This document shows positions 25,227 to 36,462 of a DNA stretch of 64,000 bases, piece after piece. The DNA is taken from the NCBI GenBank assembly GCA_036345935.2, contig JADWOT020000003.1, positions 13,865,901 through 13,929,900 on the forward strand. Reading direction: 5' to 3'. Position numbers and translations under genes: made by a program. This DNA comes from Taenia hydatigena (lineage: Eukaryota; Platyhelminthes; Cestoda; Cyclophyllidea; Taeniidae). Position 1 is the stretch's first letter. Every line of letters starts with the position of its first letter. The notes under the pieces were generated by a model. That model was not told the DNA's origin. It searched no databases and saw only the letters and a program-made list of their open reading frames with translations.

Positions 25227-25411
25227 TGTAGCGTCCAGAGGCTCCCTTAAGGCAAAAGGAAGCAAGGAGGCAGGGTAGAATGCATGTATTCACCGGCCAG
25301 AGGGAAATAGGCTGCTGGCATGGCCCGGAGGTCAGCCCACGCAGCTAGGGTAGTGCGGCCACCCCTGTGTCCTTGACAGAAACCGGCAGTTCTAACAAAC
25401 AAAGTTCTACA
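25227..25411 (-). mobile_element. E element with perfect 5-bp target-site duplication
   Basis: 185 bp, TGTAG...CTACA, flanked by GCAAA on both sides (25222-25226 and 25412-25416). Confidence 0.87.
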
Positions 25412-25479
25412 GCAAAATCATCTCGTTTTGCAATTAGCTTTGATCCGACCCTGTATTCGCAACATGTTTTAAATGGTAA

Positions 25480-25703
25480 TGTAGAGGGTTCCTCCTCCCT
25501 CTTCTGATCGCCCTTGTCAGTAGTCTAAGCATGTTTTGACATCTTTATTATAGAGGGTTTAAATTATACAGCTAGGCAAGATGTAGGATTCAGGCCGGGG
25601 AAGAGTCGCGCTCCTGCGAGTCCCCACGCTACTCCGCCGCGAGGTTTATACTGTTTTCCTGCCTCCAACCTACAAAGCACATTTAAGGAATATAAGTATT
25701 ACA
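25480..25703 (-). mobile_element. Mini-LTR element, diverged subfamily
   Basis: On the minus strand it starts TGTAATACTTATATTCC, holds an LTR-like block (CTTTGTAGG, CCCCGGCCTGAA), then ATAAAG-ATG and gag-like codons now broken by a stop, and ends GGAACCCTCTACA. Flanks GGTAA/GGCAA suggest a 5-bp duplication with one change. It has the same architecture as 14314-14541 but clearly diverged sequence. Confidence 0.72.
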
Positions 25704-26260
25704 GGCAATACTTATCTAGAAATCCGAATTCAATTCAGATACAGCAAATGCTCAAATCAGTTTTTACCTAAGCAAAAAACCTTTTAATAGGCAGTCATTT
25801 TTTATAATTCTAATTATTTTTTAGATTATACGTATAAATGTTTGAAGATATATCATATTAATCAAAGAAAGTGCGCTGTTCGAATCAGCCTTTCCAAAAG
25901 CGGTCAGCTTGGTTGCTGGTCTCGCGGGTTTTTCTTACTTCTTTCTCTGTGAGCTTTCTACGTAGTTAACTGCAGTGGTGTGAGTGTTGTGCATGAAATT
26001 TTGTGCAATCTTGCTTCTTCTACTCAACTGCCCTTCTCGATTAGTTGATATTTTGCATTTTTACGATTCTGCACTATATTATGCCGTGAGTTTTACACTG
26101 TTTTTGTGCAGGATGTCATTGCTATGATTAGGTGCGTTTTTCACTCCTCTACTGATTACTTTTTTTCTTCTTGTTGTACCATCTTTGTATTATTCTTCGC
26201 TCTGAACTTGTTACTTGATTTTTGTGATCTTGATTTGTTGTAGATTATTTTAATCCCAAA

Positions 26261-29200
26261 ATGCAGAACTTCTCTCATACCATTTGGATGGGCGATGTAA
26301 GTATGCAATCCTTAATTACGCATCTATATAGTTAGAGCCCTTTATGGATGAAACATTCATTCGCCAAGCTTTTGAATTTCACGATGAGAAGGTTGTAAGC
26401 GTCAAGATTATACGCAATAAAGCGACAGGCCAAACACTTGGCTATGGCTTTGTGGAGTTCTTGGATGGCATTGCAGCTCGAGATGCAATGCTGAAGTTGA
26501 ACGGCAAACCAATTCCAGGAATCCCTGTAATCATTTTCCGTTTCATAATACCAAAAAACTTGCCGTCGTTGTTTTTTAGCAAGGGGTTTTTCGTTGTAGA
26601 CTCGCCGTTTTAAATTAAATCATGCAAGTTATGGCAAAGACAGTTCCGCTGGGTAGGGTTATCCACTGACTACTAATCTTTTCACTCTAGAGAGTTTTCT
26701 CTTTTTGTCGGTGAGCTGACAGAGGACGTGGATGATCTAATCCTCTTCAATGCTTTCAAGAAGTATCCATCATGCCGTTCCGCCAAGGGTAAGTGTTCCA
26801 TGTTTCATTGATTAGCACTAATGTTTGATCCTTCCCTTCTATTGCTTCATGAATTAGCATGTTTGTGGTCTTTGTCATAAGCTTAATCTCGTCGATCGAT
26901 AGTGGCAGATGTAGAGATTAGAAACGTTATTAGGCAGCCGTTTGTAGGCGTAGGTGTAGATGTGGGTGTTGCTTCATGCTTTTGTCTTGGTGGTTAAACT
27001 CTGGCCAGCTGAGAAGACCTGTCTATTTGCAGTTATCTATTAATGCAATTGGATTGCATAAGCAACTTGTGTTTCTACTTATCGCAGTCGTGATGAACAA
27101 CGGAAAGAGTAGGGGCTATGGCTTCGTTAGATTCGCGTCGGAGGCGGATCAGGACAGAGCGCTGATTGAAATGCAGAACTATTCGGGCCTGGGGTACAAG
27201 CCCATTCGTGTGAGTTTGGCTATCCCCAAGCGATACACAGCCGATGGACAACTCATCCAAGCAGCCAAAGATGAACAGGCCGCTGCGGCTTCTTCATCCT
27301 CTCTTGTGCCGAGTGGTAATTTGTCCATCATTTGTCGTTGTACTACGGGCATAATAGAGGTATCACCGATCGCCTTAAGTACTCATACGAGTTGAAAGTC
27401 CACCAATATGCGTAGAAGTAAAGAAAAGTAGAGTTTCTGTTTTCAAATACTTTTATCCGTTTTTTCTGAATTGGATGAATTTGTCTTTGTGATGCCTGTA
27501 TTATGAAATCTTGTTGGCCCTTAATTTGAGCTTTGCATCAAGTTGCTACGTTAGTAAGACAAAGTATTTTTGTGAATGAGGAGTAGTTTCAATAGCATGC
27601 CTGCATGAAGTACGTTCATCTTTCATTTACAATTTTTGTGCACTTGATCCAGAAACAGCTTCGAAAATTGTGCAAAAATACGTCCATGAAGACTTGCACT
27701 GCCAAGCTTCTCTACGAATATTTTCGTTGCATCTGTACAGTTATAAAGGTGTACTACATGTTGAATTCTCATCATCGATCCGCTGTAACTTTGTAGCATC
27801 AGACACTTGTATTTATTCGTGTGCATTGTAGCACTATTTCTTCCTACGGTCTTGACATTTCTGTGGTTTTTGGTTGTGATTTCGGTCAGTTGTTACATTC
27901 GTATTTTGGCTGAGTCCTTATGCCCACGCATGGAAGCATTAAAAACTTCAAGTCACACCGAGCTTTCCCTGTCCTTGGATTAAATTTGTGAATGGCGACC
28001 TCATTAGTACATTATTGCTGTTTGTTTGGATTGGCGATTGTTCCCTCTAAAACCTCCTTTTCCTTCGAAATCTTTATAGATGGAGCACCGGGTAAATCTT
28101 ATGTCTGCCATTTTATTAACTTTATTTACGGTTTTGAATTAAGTAGTTTTTCCTGTATCTCATTCATATCCACGCTACTTTTTGAAACATATGAAGCTTG
28201 AAAATATCCATTCCGCTGTACAAGCTATGATTAGTAAATAGAAGAAATGCTTGTTGGCACACCGGTGCTATTCTATGAAACTCGAGGGGTAGATACCGGG
28301 ATTCTGTGGGTCTTAGAAAATGAAGTTATCATTGTTTTGCGTCGGATAACAAGGCGTGAATTGCAGGACAGAGGCTCCAGAAACAAGCCAGTGAGTATTC
28401 TTAGAATGGACCGCAAGGTGGCTCTGAAACCTTTCTCTTGCTCGTTTTCGTCTGAAGATGTGCTTTATTCTGCCACATCAGTGGCCGCTAAAGGAAGCTA
28501 TTGCTACCGTGCAAATATAACAAGCTGCAAAGTGGAATGTCTGGAGATATCTTTACCCTGTCTACCTTAAGGTATGCCGGATCCTTTCACGGCAGCAGTG
28601 GCTGCCGCAGTGAGTGGTAGCTCACAGGCACAGGCGGAGTACTATCAGGCCTACCAGCAGTACTACCAACAATACTACGCGGCACACTTTGCGCATTACA
28701 AATACGCAGGTGGCGGAGCAGGAGGCGGTACCGGGGGCGAAGGAGGTGCAGGGGAGCAGTCGATCGCCGCTGCAGCTGCCACTCTCGCCTCTTCCTATGA
28801 CGGTGTCTTTGCTGCTGCTGCCGCCGCTGCCAACGGGGCTGAGGATCCGCTCTACGAACACACGCCTGGTGAGCTGCATTCCTCTGTTTCTTATCCAGAC
28901 ATTCTTGTCTACTTATATAATGAACCCTCGTGGTTTATTCTAACACTTTCGCTACCAGCGTCACACATGTGACTGTTCCCTGTTTCCTTATCTGATCCCC
29001 GCCCCTCATTCGCTTATGGTGGTTGTGGTTAGGACACATGGAGTTCCAAAAGGAATGGCTGAATTCCAAGGCGAGACACTGAGGATGGTAGAAGATCCAA
29101 GTCGCAGTAGCTATTTTTCTGAGAATTTGGTGGCGGATTAGTTCTTCCTTGCACCCTATTGCTGATTGTCCGTTTCAATTACCTAGTCATATTGTGCTAA

Positions 29201-29507
29201 AGCATTGTGCTAGTTTGGCCTATTTTTTGTTTGGTGATTAGATTAAGCAGACAAACATGGTCACGTTAAAAATGCTGCCTGTTTTGCTTGGTAGATTCTT
29301 GGTGCTTTTTTTCGCTGGGAAAAGTTGCGAATGTTGCTAATTTTGCATAGCCTTTTTCCTTTCTCAGAACCTTCATCACTGTCAGCGGAATTCGATCGGC
29401 CTCGACACGTGCAGGACATCGACGAGTGCTTCAGCTTCCTAGAGGAGTCGCGATGGGACTTCACAAATCCCGATCTACCTCTCCTCATCAGTTCTGTTCC
29501 ATACTGA
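26261..29507 (+). CDS. TRNAU1AP: tRNA selenocysteine 1-associated protein (SECp43-like, two RRMs)
   Basis: RNA-binding protein associated with Sec-tRNA in selenoprotein synthesis. Exons: 26261-26296, 26332-26526, 26600-26652, 26691-26788, 27088-27315, 28572-28868, 29368-29507; all phases fit, 1047 bp, 348 residues (the human protein is about 287). RRM1 starts IWMGDLEPFMDE with RNP1 GYGFVEF and ends [15 protein letters not shown]2 has RNP2 LFVGEL and RNP1 GYGFVRF. Then comes a Tyr/Gln-rich stretch ([13 protein letters not shown]) typical of the family, a Gly/Ala-rich insert and a short acidic-aromatic C-terminal end ([16 protein letters not shown]). Intron 1 is 35 bp and intron 3 is 38 bp. A 3' splice-like TTGTTGTAG lies 17 nt before the ATG. 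The two last introns are long enough to hide a further exon. Confidence 0.92.
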
Positions 29508-30473
29508 ATTTTCTTCCTCCCTTCTGTATTGTCCTAGCATTTTGTAGAGGTTTTTACATATTCATAAATGGTTTTGAAATGCTAAGTAGGGTTGGGGTGT
29601 CCTCGCTGTTCGTGTGGTGCTCGCTGTTTTTCCCTGCAGGAATGCTCGGAGTAGATTTGCAGGAATATAATAGGGTAATCGGGTTGTGCCTGTTGGGGGC
29701 GAAGTCGACGTGCGAGTGTCGGGCCAGTGTAAATCAGGTGGTAAGTTCAATACTAACATTTCTAGAACTTCGGTGAATAGATTGGAAGCTTCCAAGAGGA
29801 AAAAAGTAGCGACTTGGAGTTTCACGTTGCGCGAGACATTGTTCCAACCCATCAATTCTCAAAATCCAGATATCCGTTCGGTATTATGATCCGCCATATT
29901 TTCACTGCGCGTTTACCCTAAAATAGTAAGCGGTTTGGCACCAAAAAAGGCATCTCCTGATTCAGAAGCCTTGCTTAGGCAACAAAATGCGTTTGACATG
30001 CATTAAATTGAAGATCCTAATTGCATAAACAAATGCGGACGAAACGGTAGGTTACATCCGTCAGAACCGCGCAGTGCAAAACGGTGTGTACTTTGCAGAG
30101 TCTTTACTTTTCGTTCCACTGTGTTAGTTTGAAGGTCGACAAGCAGTTAACGTATGTGTTTTTCAAATGCATGCTCTAACAAAACGCTGCTTATACCAGT
30201 TCCATCCCAAGCAATGTATTTGGTGTAAATGACTTCTTATGTCGCACTGCTATTTATCGGTGCTCGAGTCTGTAGGTTTTGGAATTTTGAACCTCAAACT
30301 ATTCTGTTGCTCTAATTCAACTGCGTCACGATGACGACTGTGATGTTCTTTCCTCTCATTCATATCACCTGCGTTTACCAATACGGCTCATTTTCAATGC
30401 TGTAGTTAGCGTATAATCATTGTATGTGTGATCTTTACTTTGCACTACAGGTTCATTAGTCATAGTCTGAGAA
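29508..30473. other. Intergenic stretch between TRNAU1AP and INO80B
   Basis: 966 bp, both flanking genes on the plus strand. No further reading frame with splice support. TTTGCACTACAG at about 30439-30450 is a good 3' splice site 23 nt before the INO80B ATG. Confidence 0.6.
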
Positions 30474-31488
30474 ATGGAGAGCGATACCACAATCCCTGCG
30501 ACAGATGACTTTGGTTCTAGATTCCTGGAGATGGATGAATATGACGACGATAATTATGCGAGTTGACCTTCCTTCGTTATTACTTTACTTTATGTTGGCT
30601 ATAACATTATTCCCCTTACTACTAATGACTTTTCAGGAGGCACTCTCAGACGAGTCACCCGAAAGTACAACTCGTCCAATGCTGGGAAGACGAAGAAGAA
30701 AACGATCTGCTTCATCAAGGAAGATCCCTTCGAAGAGGCAGGTTATCACGAGGAAAATCCGTCCAGTTCGTCAGAGTCGCCGGCCTCCAGCTCGAGTCAC
30801 GGATGCATATACTGGCAGCAGTGATAGTGACAGTGAATCTATCGTTGTGCCCACTCCAGTCCCTTCCTCCCGCAGCAGAACACGTCTGGGCTATCAGAGC
30901 TCGCAGAGTTCTCTATGGACCCTTGAGGATGTAATGGTGACTTCTGAGAAGACCGCAGACCAAAGTGCCATCTCCACTACCGTTGCTGCTCTCACTCCTG
31001 AGCAGTTGGAAATTCGTCAACGTCGGATTGAGCGTCGTCGAGAGTCGGCCAAAAATAAGGCGGAGAAGGAGATGCAGGACACAGTGGAACGCCTCCTCCG
31101 TATTAACACAGAATACGCCGGCGGTTCAGGCATCGGTGGCGGCCGCGGTCGATCGCGTCGCACGGCCCTTCCTGTTGAAGCGGGTACCGATTCAGAGGAC
31201 TCAGATGGCGAAAAGAAGAAGAAAAATGCGCTACATCCCTCCCTACCACTGGATCCCCCATTTGGTAGTGTGCGTTTCATTTCTTCTTTGCGCCTCCAAC
31301 CCCATTGTCTCATCGCTTTGCCCGCAGAGGTAGAAGGAAGAGAGGACCACTTCTTGCTCCGTCATCAACTTGCTCCATCTCCTCCAAAACCTCGGCTTTG
31401 CGAGCAGTGTCATTCGGCGCCGCGGCGATACGCTTGTGCTCGAACTGGACGCTCCTTGTGCAGTCTAGAGTGTTTCAAGGCTTGTTGA
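30474..31488 (+). CDS. INO80B: INO80 complex subunit B (PAPA-1 region + HIT zinc finger)
   Basis: Subunit of the INO80 chromatin-remodelling complex (yeast Ies2 counterpart). Model: 30474-30557, 30637-31264, 31328-31488; 873 bp, 290 residues. The N-terminus is acidic (MESDTTIPATDDFGS), followed by an Arg/Ser-rich middle, a charged PAPA-1-like helix (LTPEQLEIRQRRIERRRES), then a C-terminal zf-HIT with the CEQC pair, PRRYACARTG and CSLEC. The last intron is 63 bp, lacks stops and keeps frame, so its retention would still give protein. Intron 1 only keeps frame with a GC-AG intron (TAT|GCGAGT ... TTTTCAG|GAG). The nearby GT would shift frame and end early. Start and exon 1 are therefore less certain than the rest. 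Confidence 0.85.
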
Positions 31489-32675
31489 CTTTCCGTGTAC
31501 AGTTTATTTCAATAGTATTTCTATCATACTTCCATTCGTTCTCGATTGACAGCACGAAGCGAATGATAGTCTTTGTGCCAAAGTGCTATGATTCCACAAA
31601 ATACATTGGTAATTTTGAGTGTTTTATTGTGTGTAGACGGTGGATTTTACAAAGCAAAGGCATTAAAGTTAAGAAGTGAACAACTCACCCTTTGATTGGG
31701 CTATCATTAGTCTTATTGGGCATTTGTGACCGCGTCCCCGATAGTTTCAGTTTATTTTCCTAGAACTGCTTGATTATATAGTTAATTTAAAGCTCTTGGA
31801 TTACAAACCCAAGCCCGTAGAACTTTTGTGGAGTGACCACCTTACTTTAAGGGTTAGTTAGTTGAGCACTTATCACATTTAGCTACAATCGTAGTTGCAT
31901 CAGGTCAAGCTTGAGCAAATCTGGCCTCGGGTGGGGTGTGCCCCCATTTGACTTTGCTATGCGGGTAGCGTAGTCGTTGTCCAATTCGGTTAAACGCCAT
32001 TTCCACAATAAGTTAGCGCTGATTAAATGAAGCTACCCGTTGTGTTTGGATATAATCCATTAAAAGGCTGTCAACATTGTGAATTGGGATGAGGTTCAGC
32101 TATAAAATTTTTGGAACACCAATGAATTGATTAACTAAAATTAGTGCGGGGTCCCGTCATTTTCATGAGTAAACATTAAACCTTAAAATGCACTTCGAAA
32201 GTGAATTAATAATTTGACTGACATTCAAAGGATAGTCGAGTGCTCCCAACGGATAGAAGCAGTGGAGACGCAAAATCTTGGAAGAAGCGGCACATGTGTT
32301 GACACAAGTAAGTAAATCCATCGGAACAGGTTCACTAGGCCTCGATTTGTGTATCAAAGTCAATGGTAAAGGTCACAACTCCCACAATTCTTGTTAGGGG
32401 GCAACCTGAGTGGATTAAGTGTATTAAGTCAAGTTTAATGAACACTCAAGGCTCTGCTGCTATTATTTACCATGGGGAAAAAAGCCGTTGGACCATGTCA
32501 GTAGCCCTCCAGGCTTTCTGTGCATCGGTAATACATATTCTGCCCTCATCTCGACAGGTTGCATTGGTGGAAGCAGGGAGCGAACCCGGTTCCAAAGGAC
32601 AAATACTGAATTTTACCACCGAATGTTAAACTAGCACAATGAAAGGTGGAAATAGGCTGCGACAAGACGGTTTCC
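31489..32675. other. Intergenic stretch with eroded repeats
   Basis: No gene recognised. ATTAAA at about 31660 could be the INO80B poly(A) signal. A heavily eroded E fragment (CATGTCAGTAGCCCTCC...) lies near 32480-32560, next to a tRNA-like stretch. Confidence 0.5.
32563..32632 (-). repeat. tRNA-like (glycine-type?) pseudogene or SINE head
   Basis: On the minus strand the stretch has an A-box-like CGGTGGTAAAATTC, a B-box-like GGGTTCGCTCCC and ends CTTCCACCA. This resembles a decayed tRNA-Gly or a tRNA-derived SINE. The anticodon arm does not pair well, so a working tRNA is unlikely. Confidence 0.3.
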
Positions 32676-32864
32676 TCTGTTGACTTTGCACTCGAAATGC
32701 AAAGAATTTGTGTAGAACTACTGATCCCCTTTTATCTTACCAAGTTGAGCATTTAATCTCCTTGAGTGAGGATGTTTCCAGGAGAAGCCGTATTTGAATA
32801 TCACATTTAATTAATTTCTACTTGAGTGCAACTTTTCACCTTTTCCTTTGCCATTATGTTTCAG

Positions 32865-33486
32865 TTGTGTGTGCACATCGCTTAACGAGGTGGTGATCCA
32901 TGGAATACCCTCACCCAAAGATGTGCTGCAATCTGGGGATCTGCTATCCGTGGACGTAACCGTCTTCACAGGAGCGGCGCACGGCGATGCCTGTGAGACG
33001 TTTCTGGTTATGGACAGAGGTTCTCACTCAGTGGAAAAATACGCTTCCCAGGCGCATCTTCTTAGTTGTGCCAAACGTGCCTGTGAGGTGGGAATAGCAG
33101 TCTGCGCTCCTGGCGCCAAGTTCTCTGCCATTTCAAAGGCCATTTCTCAAGAAGTCTTAGAGAGCGGATGTCGAGTTGTCGCGGGGATAGGAGGTCACGG
33201 CATTGGGGACTTCTTCCACGGTCCACCATACGTGTGCCACTGCGTGTTTGAGGAAGAATCTGCTGATGCCGAGGCCGAGATGCTTCCCGGACACGTCTTC
33301 ACTATCGAACCGGCCATTGCTGCCGCCGCCAGTGAGCCCTATCTGGACGAGGTGACGAAGCATGTGGCGATGCCGGTAGTTTCCAAAGATGGCTGGTCTG
33401 TTCGCACGTCGGACAACGCGCTAACTGCACAGTTCGAGGAGACTATCCTGATAACAGACAACGGTGTTCATATTCTAACTCAATAG
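32865..33486 (+). pseudogene. METAP1D: METAP1D exon 2, inverted duplicate without exon 1
   Basis: Encodes the same 206 residues as exon 2 of the complete gene, with every metal-ligand motif and the stop codon. The 3' splice site (TTATGTTTCAG|T) is intact and preceded by 189 bp of the original intron. Exon 1, with the targeting peptide and the first part of the fold, is missing because the duplication ended inside the intron. By itself it cannot make the full enzyme. It could only be expressed by splicing from an upstream plus-strand exon, for example of INO80B, which is unproven. Confidence 0.9.
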
Positions 33487-35119
33487 CGCGTTTTAATAAA
33501 GTTGACAACTTTTTTAAACTCCCAAACCGCTGATTTGCGTTGTGGAGACCACCACAACGGTCTTGGTTCACTAACCTCAGGTCGGACGGTAAGGCGTGAA
33601 GGCCGAGTTGGGCCCGACTCACACGGCGCCGGAGGCTACTCCATCCGGCATCTGTTCTGACGCCACGACGACAGATCGCCCTGCAAGCAACCTTGCGACC
33701 TGCTTACTGGTCTAGGAAGCATTAGTATCAAGCACCTAGAAGCTGGGGGCAGGTAGGGTGACCTGTCAGGTCCCACACTCATTTTGGACACGATAATGAG
33801 TTCGCTGCTACCCTGTCCAAATCGGATGGGTAGCCCGTGCGACCTGCGTGTAGAGACACACCTGCCGAAACCATTTGACAGGTGTAGATAACCCACGCCA
33901 AGCAGCGCTGGCAGCTCCTAGTCTGCACTCCACTACATTCAGACCCACAGGTCGAACTGACACTTAAACGCATTTCTGCAGGACCAAAACTAGGCGTCTA
34001 TTGCCAGCATACAGTCACGCACTACCACTCTTCAGGCGCAGCCAACCCGAATATCCCGTCGTCTGACCAACCCATTGCACGAGACAGCAATCCTATGCCA
34101 GCAAGGTCCTTTCAGTTAGCCCAAGTACCAGGTTTTAAGGACAACCATGCAACGCAAAACCCCTAGTCTGGAGAACCACCAATCGTATCAACTAACTTTT
34201 ATTGAACAAAGCAAATACAAAACATTGAAGATCCTAGCGGACTGCATTCCCAACAAGGCCTGCTACCGACCAAAACTGCATTCCACTGTAAAGCGTCCTC
34301 CCCATTCGAGAGTAAAGTCTTCCCTATTAAAACAAGAAATTAAATAACAGGCATCACGGATGAACAGTGTTATTCCAACCACTCGTTATTGCGTGGTTAA
34401 AATGTCAATCTAGGAGGCGGGGTGATTCTGAAGACTCACTCTTCAAAATACAATAAGCCTCCGCAGAAAACGAAACCACCTCTGTGTTGATCTGTACAAC
34501 CCGTATCTGTACAGTCCTATTCTACACCGAACTGCTCTGTGAAGGTGGCGTTTCAATCTTCGGAGACCATGTGAACTGTTACACTCATTTAACAGCAGTA
34601 TAAGTCCCCGATGTTGAAAGCGAAATGACAGCAAAGATCCAAACAACTCACTTGCGGAACACAGGAAATGCAAACCCAATCAGGTCGAGGTCTTGGTGCC
34701 TCAACCCATCGCAAACAGCCGGAACACAACTCCGCCGTTAACGAGGACCTCACCCATGCCGGGCAAATAAATGGGTTTGTTAAAACAGTTATACAAACAT
34801 CGAAATTGTAAATGAAAATAAGATTTTGTGCAAAGGTGTATAAGCGGGCTAGTGCGAAAAATGGAAAATAGTTGATAATGACAGCATCTGTGAAGATTTA
34901 CGAGTACGAAGATCTCGCTAAAAATTATTAAAAGGGGTTGTGTAATATTTCCGCATTATAGAACAAAAGTGCGCTTTTTTGAGAACTTGCCTATTTTGCT
35001 TTAATTCCTTACACCAGCTAGAAACAGGATGAGGATTCTTGATTTGACATGATTACTATCTTTAAAAATAGGATATAAAGCAGCCCTATTGAGAAATTGA
35101 AGGCAAAATTGACTCGTCG

Positions 35120-35170
35120 TGTAGCGTTCCGAGGCTCTCTTAAAGGCAAAAAAAACAGAATGCTGGGGTA

Positions 35171-35220
<50 letters not shown>

Positions 35221-35338
35221 CGGACATAGGGAAATAGCCTGCTGGCCTAGCCCGGAGGCCTGCCCACGCAGCTAAGGCAGTACGGCCACTTCTGTGACCT
35301 TGACTGAAACCAGTAGTTCCAACAAGCGAGGTACTACA
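35120..35338 (-). mobile_element. E element with long AT tract (right arm)
   Basis: Counterpart of 16574-16788 and 21502-21703. The AT microsatellite (about 35174-35216) is longer than in either left-arm copy. Confidence 0.8.
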
Positions 35339-35843
35339 TTGCCCCTTCCCTCTTTCGAGCATCGTCCTTGATGCGCCTTTTGGGACACCTCCCGCGTCAG
35401 CCATCACAACATACTCAGTGCTGCAAGAAGCACCCACGAGCTAACCATGCCAGTCGCCAACATTCGACGCGATTGAGACGATGCTTGTCACCAACGTCAC
35501 TGATCCCTCTTGACAGTGCATTGCACTTCGAGTTTCGTTTGGCTTGGAAACAAAGTTTAGAATAGGCGGTTCTGCAACCATCAGTATGTCCGTAGGGAGG
35601 CGTTAGCACGCCGATCTCCTTAAGCAAGTATATTAGGGGTAATCTTTGAAACTAAACTTTCCATGTGGTCCATGGCTAGTGTCGCTCCGGTTGTTAATAG
35701 CTTTCTTGTGGAACACGGGGATGGGGTAGAAGTCGGAGGCGGACGTCGTTCTTAGCTCATCCGTTGCACATGCAATATGATACAGGTGGTAGAGATCGGG
35801 ATAGAAACCCTATATATTCGGGTTTACTTTCCACTGCAAACAA

Positions 35844-36029
35844 TGTAGCGTCCCGAGATTCCCTCGAAGGCAAAAGAAGGAAGAATGCTAGGGTAGAATA
35901 TATATATTCAACCGACAGAGGGCAACAAGCTGCTAGCATGGCCCAGAGGCCAGCCTAAGCAGGTAGGGCAATATGGCCACCTCTGTGACTCTAACCGAAA
36001 CCGTTACTTCAAACAAACAAAGCACTACA
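35844..36029 (-). mobile_element. E element (right arm)
   Basis: Inverted counterpart of 15883-16068, TGTAG...CTACA. Confidence 0.78.
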
Positions 36030-36397
36030 GACACTATCACACGTGCCAGCAATGCGATCAACCAGGCGACCGGTCGAGTCAGCAAGACACCCACTGCACA
36101 ATAGCAAGGAAGTGTTGTTAAGCAGAAAACAGTTTAACCTCTCGTTTTGGGTATGCGTGTATCTAATGCTTCACCGTTTTGTTTTTGCTCAACGGCATGA
36201 GCACCACGAATTCTGTAAAATTGAGGGTGTTTACTGTGTCCGTAACGAACCTTTAAATGAGTTACACCTTTAGACGGAAGTAGACCCCACTATAACTTAA
36301 TATTTATACTAGTGGATATGTCAAATCGCTACAATAGCTATTTTACAATAGCCTACTGACACTTCCTTCGAAGGTAAAAGAAGACACAAATATTAGG

Positions 36398-36462
36398 ACC
36401 TCACCCATGCCGGGCAAATAAATGAGTTTATTAAAACAGTTATACAAACATCGAATTTGTTG
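36398..36462 (+). repeat. Diverged second copy of an arm-internal block, at the arm's outer end
   Basis: Begins GGACCTCACCCATGCCGG and runs through AATAAATGAGTTTATT. It matches 34743-34807 of the right arm in the same orientation with a few changes. It starts within a few bases of where the inverted arm ends. Confidence 0.7.

Larger units (their letters stand above)
24519..26243. other. Intergenic region filled with E and mini-LTR elements
   Basis: Lies between the divergent METAP1D and TRNAU1AP genes. It holds one diverged E split by a mini-LTR (about 24721-25095), one full E and one minus-strand mini-LTR, each listed separately. No gene was recognised. Any promoter of either gene would have to sit here. 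Confidence 0.65.
32676..36395 (+). repeat. Right arm of the large inverted duplication (empty site)
   Basis: Reverse complement of the left arm (see 15521-24147), 3720 bp, without the retrotransposon and with segment S only once. It therefore shows the pre-insertion state, CAT|TATC read on the left-arm strand. It carries METAP1D exon 2 and two E elements. Confidence 0.9.
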
